Source: Ignavibacteriales bacterium
Lineage (GTDB): Bacteria > Bacteroidota > Ignavibacteria > Ignavibacteriales > Ignavibacteriaceae
Length of the DNA stretch: 64,000 bases
Direction of reading: 5' to 3'
Assembly: GCA_020061465.1 (NCBI GenBank)
Contig: JAGUYG010000030.1
Location: 1-64,000 of the forward strand
Shown here: piece by piece, positions 24,420-32,433 of the stretch
How positions within the stretch are numbered: position 1 is the first letter of the stretch
Layout: each line of letters starts with the position of its first letter
Position numbers and translations under genes: made by a program
Notes under the pieces: model-generated
Told to the model about the DNA's origin: nothing
The model's input: the letters and a program-made list of their open reading frames with translations, nothing else
The model's database searches: none

Positions 24420-27400
24420 AGCTTACAAGAACTGCAATTAAAAGACCGGTTGCAACAGTTGTTCTCACGCTGTCAGCAATTGTATTGGGCTTCTTTGGAT
24501 ATTTCAATCTGCCAACAGACTTTCTGCCCGAAATAACTTACCCGATGGTAAAAGTTTATGTTTATTGGCGCGGTGCAACGCCCGAAGAAATCAACGATAA
24601 CATTGCTGATCCGGTTGAACGTGTGATGAGCACAGTTGACAATCTCGATTATCTTGAATCATCAACCATTGAAGGAATGTATCAGTTGCTCGTAAATTTT
24701 GAATACGGAACCGATGTTGATGTAGCTTACCAGGATGTTGTGGCAAAGATGGGTTTGGCAACACGACAGCTTCCACCCGATGTTGATCCGCCAGTAATGT
24801 TCAAAGCCGATCCTTCGCAGCTTCCAGTTGTGCAATTGATTGTTGAATCGGACAGCCGCGATCTTGTTGATTTAAGATTGTGGGTAGAAAATATTTTACA
24901 GGATCAATTCCTTTCAATTAAAGGTGTTGCGGGAACTGAAATAGTCGGCGGACTTAAAAGAGAAATTCAGATACTGATAGATAAAGAAAGGCTTTCGGCT
25001 TACAACTTAACTCTCGAACAAATCATCAAACGAATAAAAGATGAAAATATAGAACGCCTTGCCGGAAGAGTTACCGAAACCAATCGTGAATTTTCTTTAA
25101 GAACTATCGCCGAATATCAAACATTAGCTGACATTGAAAACACAATAATAAAAAATTCCAACAAGGGTGTAATAAAAGTAAAAGACCTTGCTAAAGTGAT
25201 TGATACTCACGAGGAACAGCGGGTAGTAACAAGATTTAACGGAAACGCGGCAATAAAATTAAACATATTAAAACAAGCTGATGCAAACACAGTTGAAGTA
25301 TCGGATGCCGTAAATGTGCTTATATCAAAACTTGAAAACACTGCGCCGCAGGATATAAAATTTAATACCGTTGAAAATCAATCCGATTATATTAAAGGAG
25401 CAATTGCAGGCGTAAGAGATTCTGCTATAGCTGCAATTATACTTGTAATTCTTGTTATCTATTTATTCCTCGGTCAATTCCGGCAAGTGCTGATAATGTT
25501 AATTGCTCTGCCCGTAACAATTCTCTTTAACTTTTTCTTGATGCGGCTTCTCGGCTTCTCCATAAATATTTTTTCTCTCGGCGGATTGGTTGTAGCGATG
25601 GGCGTTGTGCTCGATAATTCAATTGTGGTTATTGAAAACATCACGCGTATTCATAAAGTGAAAGGCAAAGCAGATGAAGAAACAGCATTCACAGGAACCG
25701 TGGATGTTGCATTTGCGATTCTTGCATCAACGTTAACCTTTCTTGCGCTCTTTATGCCCTTCTTAATGATTCCGGGATTAACTTCTCTGCTTTTCCAGGA
25801 ATTGATTTTAACCATTGCCGGAATTGTTGTTGTCTCTTTACTTGTAGCGCTTACAATTACTCCAATGCTTTCACACTATCTTGTTGTAATGAAAGGGAAT
25901 AAAAATGAAAAGAAATCTGCATTCGATATACTTGTCGATGTATTGAATTCTATTTATCAAAAAATCCTCAACATGCTTTTACCCGGCAGATGGATTGTGC
26001 TTGCAGTTTTTGTGGTTTTGCTGATTGGGAGTTATTTCATCTTTCAGAAAATTGGTTCTGAATTTTTACCTAAAGTTGATGACGGCAGGATTATGGTAAA
26101 AGTAATTTTACCGCCGGGAACTTCGGTTGAAAAAACGGATAGACTTTTGCAAGACATTGAGTCGGTAGTAAAAGAACAAAATAATGTTAATAAATATTTT
26201 ACGCTCTCCGGTGGAAAAGTTTGGGGGCTGGTTACCTATGAAATTGCAAGCGAAGGTCAAATAGATATTGAACTTGTTGAGAAAAGTAAACGAAATATTT
26301 CATCGGATGACTTTATTGAACAACTCCGTCCTCTAGTTATGAAAAAAATGATTCCGGGTGGGAAGATAGTTGTACAGCAGTCAAAGATGAAAGGAATAAG
26401 ACGAACAGGTGAATCCGATGTTGAAATAAAAGTTCGCGGAATTGAACTTGAAAGAATTCAGGAAATTGCACAGCAGGTGGTTCAGCAGATGAATAGCGTT
26501 GATGAATTGACAAATGTCAGAATCGGAACACAAATTAATAAACCGGAATACCAGATTGAAGTCGATAAAGTTCGTCTTGCTGCTCTTGAAATGTCGACTG
26601 ATCGATTTGCTGCTTCAGTAAGAACTTATGTTGACGGAACTATTGCAACTCAGTTGCGTGAAGCAGGAGAATATTATGATATTCGTGTACTTGCACCAAA
26701 AGAAAAAATAACTTCAAAACAGGATATTGAAAATTTACAGATTGATATTTCGGCTGATAACAAAGTACCGCTACGCACGGTTGCAAAAGTAAATGAACGT
26801 CTCGGTCCGGTTGAAATAGTAAGAGAAGATCAGATTAAACAAATTGTTGTTTCAAGCGATGTAGTTAAAGGTGCAGATGTCGGAAGTACAGCACAAATTC
26901 TTCAAAGTAAACTTGCGGGAATAAATTTACCCGAAGGTTATTCTTTTGATTTCGGCGGACAGGTTTATCTGCTTGAGGAAAGCCAGAACATAATGCTTCG
27001 TATTATACTTTTTGCACTCTTTTTTGCTTATGTAATTTTAGCGATTCAATTCAACTCTTTTAAACAGCCGTTTATGATTTTACTTGGAGTACCGTTTGCA
27101 TTAATCGGAGCGGCTTTAGCGCTTTACATTACTGATCTGCCGATAGGTGCAACTGTCCTTATCGGAATTATAATTATGTCCGGCGGAATTGCCACACAGG
27201 GAGTTGTGTTGATATCTGTGATAAACGACTTTGTTAAACAAGGTTTGTCTGGTAAAGAAGCAGTTCTTACAGCAGCGCCGCTGAGAATCAGACCGATTTT
27301 AATGACGCAGGCAACTACAATTTTAGGATTACTTCCGCTTGCAATTAACTGGGGAGAAGGCGGCGATATGCTACAGCCAATGGCAATTGCAGTAATAGGC

Positions 27401-27478
27401 GGATTGTTCTTCTCGTTGTTTGTTTCGCTTCTGCTGCTGCCGAATTTGTATTTGATATTAACCAGAAAACATAAATAG
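24416..27478 (+). CDS. RND-family efflux pump inner-membrane subunit
   Basis: This 1020-residue proton-driven pump is of the AcrB/CusA superfamily. It begins LTRTAIKRPVATVVLTLSAI, has two periplasmic loops and twelve spans, and shows the fourth-span motif GVVLDNSIVVIENI with the proton-carrying Asp. The second half repeats the pattern with GIIIMSGGIATQGVVLIS. The fourth-span motif lacks the DGAVV residues typical of heavy-metal (HME) pumps, so the substrate stays open; position in an arsenic cluster is only suggestive. Its adaptor gene (23793) is truncated, and no TolC-like gene is in the window, so it needs partners from elsewhere or is inactive. Confidence 0.94.
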   Translation: MKLTRTAIKRPVATVVLTLSAIVLGFFGYFNLPTDFLPEITYPMVKVYVYWRGATPEEINDNIADPVERVMSTVDNLDYLESSTIEGMYQLLVNFEYGTDVDVAYQDVVAKMGLATRQLPPDVDPPVMFKADPSQLPVVQLIVESDSRDLVDLRLWVENILQDQFLSIKGVAGTEIVGGLKREIQILIDKERLSAYNLTLEQIIKRIKDENIERLAGRVTETNREFSLRTIAEYQTLADIENTIIKNSNKGVIKVKDLAKVIDTHEEQRVVTRFNGNAAIKLNILKQADANTVEVSDAVNVLISKLENTAPQDIKFNTVENQSDYIKGAIAGVRDSAIAAIILVILVIYLFLGQFRQVLIMLIALPVTILFNFFLMRLLGFSINIFSLGGLVVAMGVVLDNSIVVIENITRIHKVKGKADEETAFTGTVDVAFAILASTLTFLALFMPFLMIPGLTSLLFQELILTIAGIVVVSLLVALTITPMLSHYLVVMKGNKNEKKSAFDILVDVLNSIYQKILNMLLPGRWIVLAVFVVLLIGSYFIFQKIGSEFLPKVDDGRIMVKVILPPGTSVEKTDRLLQDIESVVKEQNNVNKYFTLSGGKVWGLVTYEIASEGQIDIELVEKSKRNISSDDFIEQLRPLVMKKMIPGGKIVVQQSKMKGIRRTGESDVEIKVRGIELERIQEIAQQVVQQMNSVDELTNVRIGTQINKPEYQIEVDKVRLAALEMSTDRFAASVRTYVDGTIATQLREAGEYYDIRVLAPKEKITSKQDIENLQIDISADNKVPLRTVAKVNERLGPVEIVREDQIKQIVVSSDVVKGADVGSTAQILQSKLAGINLPEGYSFDFGGQVYLLEESQNIMLRIILFALFFAYVILAIQFNSFKQPFMILLGVPFALIGAALALYITDLPIGATVLIGIIIMSGGIATQGVVLISVINDFVKQGLSGKEAVLTAAPLRIRPILMTQATTILGLLPLAINWGEGGDMLQPMAIAVIGGLFFSLFVSLLLLPNLYLILTRKHK

Positions 27479-27497
27479 AATCTTAAAGAAAAGTAAA

Positions 27498-27834
27498 ATG
27501 AACAATAAAACCCCAATGGAATTACTTAAACAGTTCGCACCAGAATTTGCTGAAAACCAAATGGAGGAAAAGTCTCACATATTCGAGAATGAGAAATATC
27601 AGAAAGTGCCGAATAAATATAAAATGCTTGCCTGCCTACTGTAAGGCAGGTTGGAATAGATGTTGCTGCCGCTCTATGCAACGATATTTATACGCTAAGG
27701 TTGACTCAAATGGCAATGCAAAATGCAGTAACAAACGAAGAAATAGTCGAGGCAATGAATGTTGCCCGTTTATGAAGTAAGTAACGGTTAACGATACAAT
27801 TGCAAATTCATTAAAAATATTGGAAGGAGAATAA
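27498..27834 (+). pseudogene. Broken carboxymuconolactone decarboxylase-family gene
   Basis: The pieces of one gene are read in different frames: MNNKTPMELLKQFAPEF to NKYKMLA, then after an inserted CCTGCCTACTGTAAGGCAGG palindrome (about 27632-27651) GIDVAAALCNDIYTLRLTQM and NEEIVEAMNVAR in another frame, and finally VTVNDTIANSLKILEGE after a stop codon (MK-stop-V). Together they match a CMD/AhpD-family protein of about 105 residues. An insertion of a repeat plus at least one frameshift and one stop have killed it. The intact relatives in the window are at 15679 and 35321. Confidence 0.8.
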
Positions 27835-27837
27835 AAT

Positions 27838-28083
27838 ATGATTTCAGTTAAAGTTCTTGGACCCGGCTGTTCGAAGTGCCGGACTCTTGAAGCAAAGGTA
27901 AGAAACATAGTAACAACCAACAATATCCAGGCAGAAATAAAAAAGGTTGAAGATATAAATGAAATGATGAGCTACGGAATTATGATGACACCGGCTTTGG
28001 TTGTTAATGAAAAAGTAAAAAGTTATGGTATAATTCCAAAAGACGATCAAATACTTACCTGGTTAAAAGAAGGAATAAACTAA
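27838..28083 (+). CDS. Small thioredoxin-like protein (MTH895/TM0996 type)
   Basis: The 81-residue redox protein has the active site GPGCSKCRTLEAKV near residues 8-21 and YGIMMTPALVVNEKV with the conserved cis-proline. This compact thioredoxin fold is often encoded beside DUF318 permeases and arsenic genes. It could recycle ArsC or the AhpD-like protein. Its stop overlaps the start of the following thioredoxin gene by one base (TAATG), so the two are translated together. Confidence 0.9.
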   Translation: MISVKVLGPGCSKCRTLEAKVRNIVTTNNIQAEIKKVEDINEMMSYGIMMTPALVVNEKVKSYGIIPKDDQILTWLKEGIN

Positions 28084-28478
28084 TGAAAACAAAATTAACT
28101 CTAATAATTCTTATATCAATTATAATTGCAGCGAGCTATGTTTTTTCGGCTCAATTAAAAGAAAAGGAAAACAGCATAGCAAAAGTCAAAGTAACTTTTA
28201 TTGAACTTGGTTCTGTTAACTGTATTCCGTGTAAAATGATGCAGCCGATTATGAAAAACATTGAAAAGAAATATGGCGATCAGGTAAAGGTTATTTTTTA
28301 TGATGTGTGGACACAGCAGCAAAAATATTATGCACAGCTCTATAAAATTAGAGTAATCCCTACCCAGGTTTTTCTTGATGAGAACGGAAAAGAATTCCAT
28401 CGCCACGAAGGATTTTATCCCGAAGCAGAGATTGATAAGCTGCTGCAAGGGAAAGGATTGAAACCTAAGAAGAGTTGA
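28083..28478 (+). CDS. Exported thioredoxin-like protein
   Basis: The 131-residue protein has an N-terminal hydrophobic export or anchor segment (about residues 4-23, ending YVFSAQ) and then a thioredoxin fold with VNCIPCKMMQP as active site (CIPC) and IRVIPTQVFLDENGKEF. It should act in the periplasm. The membrane electron carrier CcdA is encoded next (28625), so CcdA probably keeps it reduced at the cost of cytoplasmic thioredoxin. The pair may supply reductant for cytochrome or thiol maintenance under metalloid stress. Confidence 0.9.
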   Translation: MKTKLTLIILISIIIAASYVFSAQLKEKENSIAKVKVTFIELGSVNCIPCKMMQPIMKNIEKKYGDQVKVIFYDVWTQQQKYYAQLYKIRVIPTQVFLDENGKEFHRHEGFYPEAEIDKLLQGKGLKPKKS

Positions 28479-28506
28479 GGTATAAGGTATATATTAACAT
28501 ATTAAT

Positions 28507-28592
28507 AATTGAGTATTGAACATTGAATATTGAAAATTTTCTCCAACGGAGTCCTTCGGCAATAATCAATTTTCAACTCTCAATTTTCAATT
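28507..28592. repeat. ATTGAA-phased inverted repeat element, copy 4, with nested palindrome
   Basis: The left arm is ATTGAGTATTGAACATTGAA and the right arm is TCAATTTTCAACTCTCAATT. The core holds CTCCAACGGAGTCCTTCGGC at 28541-28560. The architecture is the same as in copy 3. It separates the thioredoxin gene from ccdA. Confidence 0.72.
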
Positions 28593-28624
28593 GAATCCTG
28601 TCCCTTATACCATAAAGGAGTTTT

Positions 28625-29341
28625 ATGTTAGAAAGCTTATTTACTACTTTGTATGAAGCAATGATGGGCGCAGCCTGGATTGCAGTGCTCGCTTCACTCG
28701 GTTGGGGTGTGCTAAGTATTTTACTTTCGCCCTGTCATCTTTCAAGCATTCCATTGATTGTGGGATTTATAAGCTCACAAGGAAAAATGACTGTTGGAAG
28801 AACGTTCAACATTTCACTTGTCTTTTCTCTGGGAATTTTATTAACAATAGCTTTGATTGGTTTTATTACAGCATCGCTCGGCAGGTTAATGGGAGATATT
28901 GGCGGAGTTGGAAATTATCTTGTAGCCGGAATTTTCTTTTTAGTCGGGCTTTATCTTCTTGATATTATAACGCTTGACCTACCTTTCCTGCAGGCAAGTT
29001 GGAATAATGCCGGACTAAAACAAACAAAAACAAGAGGATTATTAGCAGCATTAATTCTTGGATTACTTTTTGGTTTAGCATTGGGTCCCTGTACTTTTGC
29101 ATACATGGCACCTGTTTTAGGCATTGTGTTTCAAACAGCACAAACCGATTATATCTTTTCAATTATACTGCTCGCTGCATTTGGTATAGGGCATTGCAGC
29201 GTTATTGTCGGAGCCGGAACTTTGACCGGCAAAGTTCAGAAATATTTGAATTGGTCTGAAGAATCTAAAGCGATTTTATGGATTAAAAGAATTTGCGGTG
29301 TGCTGGTCATTCTTGGAGGATTTTACCTTCTTCTATCTTGA
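28625..29341 (+). CDS. ccdA: CcdA-type thiol:disulfide transmembrane carrier
   Basis: The 238-residue inner-membrane protein moves electrons from cytoplasmic thioredoxin to periplasmic thiol proteins. It has six spans with the paired active-site cysteines in LLSPCHLSSIPL and LALGPCTFAYMAPV. A ribosome site (AAAGGAG) stands eight bases before the ATG. It is the last gene of the arsenic and redox cluster. A decayed copy of its 3' end lies at 31375, and part of the gene (CTTTCCTGCAGGCAAGTTGG, near 28984-29003) resembles the repeat that broke the gene at 27498. Confidence 0.93.
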   Translation: MLESLFTTLYEAMMGAAWIAVLASLGWGVLSILLSPCHLSSIPLIVGFISSQGKMTVGRTFNISLVFSLGILLTIALIGFITASLGRLMGDIGGVGNYLVAGIFFLVGLYLLDIITLDLPFLQASWNNAGLKQTKTRGLLAALILGLLFGLALGPCTFAYMAPVLGIVFQTAQTDYIFSIILLAAFGIGHCSVIVGAGTLTGKVQKYLNWSEESKAILWIKRICGVLVILGGFYLLLS

Positions 29342-29730
29342 TAATAATCTTTAGAAACTTTCGTTAACATCGAAGAGAATAATCATCTGCTTGAAAAAAT
29401 TAATTTACGTACACATCAATTGTTTTTGATTAGAAATGGTTTCTATTTACTAATATTCATCTTATGTAAATTCTTCATTAAATTATAATAATTACAATTA
29501 ATGAGAATTCATTTCTTAAAATTTGGAAATATAAATTTTTTCAAATTCCGACTTCCTCTAGTTTCAACCCAAAAATTACTTTTTCGTTAGTGAGTTAAAT
29601 TTTAACTGAACACGATTTGGAAATAATCAAAAAGTACCTGTGGCATTTCAATTGACTCTTTTCCATGAATGAAATTAAAAACCTAATTTTTTGATTCAAA
29701 ACAATTAATTTAAAAAAGGAGAAAAACACA
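29342..29730. other. AT-rich intergenic region
   Basis: I see no gene, clear hairpin or member of the repeat families here. It ends in a good ribosome site (AAAAAAGGAGAAAAA) for the cytochrome gene, whose promoter should lie within this stretch. Confidence 0.5.
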
Positions 29731-30855
29731 GTGGACAAAGAGATTACAAGAAAAGATTTTTTGTTAAAATCTTCCAAAGCTGCTGTTGGTATAACAGCAA
29801 TTGCAGGTGCCTCAAGTCTCTTAACAACAGCAACGGTAAAAGGAAAAGCAACTTTAACACCCTGGCCCTGGTCTTATGCACCGGTTGATCTTGAATCAAT
29901 CAGAATTCGTGCACATCATTTAAAGCTGAGTGGATACGAATGCTGTTCCGGATGTTTTGGAGCTTTTGTTGAAGCACAGACACAGCTAATTGGTGATCCC
30001 TGGACGACTATGCCTTATGAAGTAATGCTTTATGGAAGGGGCGGTGGTGCTTCCTGGGGTACTTTATGTGGCGCAGTAAATGCAGCAGCGGCTGTAATAA
30101 GTTTAGTTGTTGATAAAGCTAATTCCGGTCCACTTATCTGGGAAGTTTATGGCTGGGCTGCATCTAGTTTAATGCCTTCTGACGAAGCAAATCAGTTTGC
30201 TCTGGATAACAAATATACAGCCGGAACTTTCAATGGTATAAGTCTGCCACAATCTGTTTCTGGCAGTGTACTTTGTCACGCATCACTCACCAACTGGTGT
30301 ATTGAGGCTAATAAAAAATTTAATTCTGCTGATAGAAAAGAAAGATGTGCTAGAATTACCGGTGACCTAGCTGTTAAGACAGGTGAAGTTCTTAATGCTT
30401 ACTTTGCAGGTACCTTTGTTCCTGAATATGTTACTCCTGCTTATGCACAACAATGTTTAACCTGTCATGGTGCCGGAGTTTTGGAAAATGTCAGAGTTCA
30501 GGAAAGTTGTGAACCTTGCCATGGTAATCCCCATTCACCACAGAACGTAATTACTGAGGGCGGTGGAATTCCAGCAAAATTTGAACTCTCACAAAATTAT
30601 CCCAATCCATTTAACCCAAATACTAAGATTCAATTTGCAATACCAAACGAAGGCAAAGTTGCTCTTGGTATTCACGATATAACCGGTCAGGAAATTAAAA
30701 AGCTAATTGATCATGATTTGTTGCATACCGGTAAATATTCTGTTGAATGGGATGGAACAGATAATTTTGGAAACAAAGTTACCAGCGGAATTTACTTTGC
30801 CAGAATGACTGTTGGACAAATGCAAAAGACGATTAAGATGAATCTTCTTAAATAA
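29731..30855 (+). CDS. Split-Soret-type dihaem cytochrome with T9SS sorting domain
   Basis: The 374-residue exported protein starts at GTG after AAGGAG. Its signal, TRKDFLLKSSKAAVGI, resembles a Tat signal but has RK in place of the twin arginine. The main domain has GYECCSGCFGAFVEAQTQL and GGGASWGTLCGAVNAAAAV, the C-GCAxxG-C-C pattern of split-Soret cytochrome c. Two haem sites follow, CLTCH near residue 241 and CEPCH near 260. From about 285 there is a type IX secretion C-terminal domain (FELSQNYPNPFNPNTKIQF). The protein is therefore a surface or secreted redox protein. CcdA and the periplasmic thioredoxin upstream could serve its haem attachment. Confidence 0.85.
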   Translation: MDKEITRKDFLLKSSKAAVGITAIAGASSLLTTATVKGKATLTPWPWSYAPVDLESIRIRAHHLKLSGYECCSGCFGAFVEAQTQLIGDPWTTMPYEVMLYGRGGGASWGTLCGAVNAAAAVISLVVDKANSGPLIWEVYGWAASSLMPSDEANQFALDNKYTAGTFNGISLPQSVSGSVLCHASLTNWCIEANKKFNSADRKERCARITGDLAVKTGEVLNAYFAGTFVPEYVTPAYAQQCLTCHGAGVLENVRVQESCEPCHGNPHSPQNVITEGGGIPAKFELSQNYPNPFNPNTKIQFAIPNEGKVALGIHDITGQEIKKLIDHDLLHTGKYSVEWDGTDNFGNKVTSGIYFARMTVGQMQKTIKMNLLK

Positions 30856-30921
30856 TATTCCTTAATTAACTGGTTATACAAGTGCTGTTGAAGATATTAT
30901 TCATCAGCACTTTTTTTATAA

Positions 30922-31374
30922 TTATTCTAACGATGATCCAGCCTGATAAATTTCTTTTGTACTACTATTCTTAATGTACACAACCCCATTTATCTTTTCC
31001 ATATTCCAACCGGATAACAAAATATCTTCAAATTTAAATGATAAATCATTATTATCAATTAACTGTCTAAATGAAATTTCATTTATAGAAGGAAGCATCA
31101 GCCGAATTAAATCATAAAATTTTGTCTCATCATTGGAGCCCGGGGCTGTAGAAATTTTATATCTGTTTCAGTAATTGCTGTATTAATTGCCAAATCTTTC
31201 AAATTTATTTCGGATGAATCAATAACTCTAACAGCTATATCAATATTTTAATCACCCTCTGAAAATGAGTTAACAATTACTAAAAAATTTGGCGTAACAA
31301 CAAGCCTCGCGTCGATCGCTGCTTTTTTGCTAACCGAATCTGAAGCTAAGGGTTTTAAGAATCTATCAATAATA
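30922..31374 (-). pseudogene. Remnant of an Omp28-like exported protein gene
   Basis: Read leftward in pieces, the region encodes KAAIDARLVVTPNFLVIVN, then after a stop NIDIAVRVIDSSEINLKDLA and NTAITETDIKFLQ, then after a frameshift TKFYDLIRLMLPSINEIS and VVYIKNSSTKEIYQAGSSLE before a final stop. The order matches the C-terminal domain of Omp28-like lipoproteins of Bacteroidota relatives (TExD, FYDVMRKMLP, FVQNxxTKEVxQA). One stop and one frameshift are visible and the N-terminal thioredoxin-like part is missing. It abuts the ccdA remnant. Confidence 0.68.
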
Positions 31375-31525
31375 ATTGTCAGTGCAGAAACTTTGACGGG
31401 CAAAGTTCAGAAATATCTCAACTGGTCTGAAGGTTTAAAAACAATTTCGTGGATAAAAAAATTTGCAGTGTTTTTGTAATATTTGGTGGTATTTATCTTA
31501 TTTGGGCTTATTGATAATCTTTCTA
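31375..31525 (+). pseudogene. Remnant of the 3' end of a ccdA gene
   Basis: The frame reads TLTGKVQKYLNWSEGLKTIS and WIKKFAVFL before a stop, nearly the same as the last 45 residues of the intact ccdA at 28625. Beyond the frameshift the DNA still aligns with the intact copy to TTGATAATCTTT. It is a partial duplicate about 2.2 kb downstream of its parent, with the cytochrome gene in between. Confidence 0.85.
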
Positions 31526-31607
31526 ACCGAATCATATTTTTGATTAATCTGTATTTTTTTAATGATCGACACTTCTTCAACCAATTTGTTATACTTCGAT
31601 TAAAATG

Positions 31608-32429
31608 TCAGAAACTTACCGTTTGCAGCGGTAACACCACCATTAACGAATATCTCGTTCGCTCCTTCTCTTCGTTAAACCGTGTTGACGCCAATAATCT
31701 AAAACTTTTTTCAATTAGAAAGCTGAAGGTTAATAAACCTTCATAATTCTTTAGCGGCGATTTATAAACACCTAACCGCAATTCAAGAAAATTAATCGGA
31801 CTTAAAACAATGCCGGCAATTCCGGTTAAGTTGTTGCTAACTCTGGTTTTCTCCTTGAAATCAATTTCAGTATAGAGCTGTAAGAATTCATTAAACAAAG
31901 AAATACCTGCACCGAATGTATAGTTTCTTACAAAGTCTAAACTATCAGCAGCAGGCTCTCCAAGATTTCTGGCGACAAATGAAAGGTTGATTGACTCTGC
32001 TGGACGAAACAACAATCCAATATCAATATTAAAGAATTGCCTATCACTTTTTGAATAGCCAATCGACATTATCTTATTTGAAGTACCGATAGATAATACT
32101 TCGCCACCTATCGATAAGTTAAGGGAATAGCTTTGTATTCTGATATCGTCATAACGATAAATATCCTGGTAGGAAATACCTAAATCACCCATGCTGAAAG
32201 AGACAAAAGTATTACCCTGCTCGTTCAAGTCAATAAAATCATAAGTGATTAAAGCCCCGTCGTCATCGGGTCTAACAGCTAACCCGGCTGGATTCACTAT
32301 ATTTGAGGTAGGTCCTGAAATTTCAGATACAAAAAAAATTCTATTCGCTTGTGAAAGTCTCGATAACTCCGGTTGAGCAAAACTGATATTAACTAAAAAT
32401 ACAAATAATATGATGTTCCTAATGTGCAT
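31608..32429 (-). CDS. Exported protein, probable outer-membrane beta barrel
   Basis: The 273-residue protein has a signal peptide ending FAQ (about residue 19) and then alternating polar/hydrophobic strands. SEISGPTSNIVNPAGLAVRP recalls the start of PorV/PorQ-like and UPF0164-like barrels of T9SS organisms, which have a short helix followed by an NPAG segment. I cannot place it further. It is the third gene of a leftward unit with the two genes to its right (gap 4 bases), all with export signals. Confidence 0.6.
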   Translation of the reverse strand: MHIRNIILFVFLVNISFAQPELSRLSQANRIFFVSEISGPTSNIVNPAGLAVRPDDDGALITYDFIDLNEQGNTFVSFSMGDLGISYQDIYRYDDIRIQSYSLNLSIGGEVLSIGTSNKIMSIGYSKSDRQFFNIDIGLLFRPAESINLSFVARNLGEPAADSLDFVRNYTFGAGISLFNEFLQLYTEIDFKEKTRVSNNLTGIAGIVLSPINFLELRLGVYKSPLKNYEGLLTFSFLIEKSFRLLASTRFNEEKERTRYSLMVVLPLQTVSF

Positions 32430-32433
32430 CTAT

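Noticed and set aside
28625-29341. DsbD-type full-length reductase
   Set aside because: The protein has only the membrane part; the thioredoxin-like partner is the separate gene at 28083, which fits CcdA.
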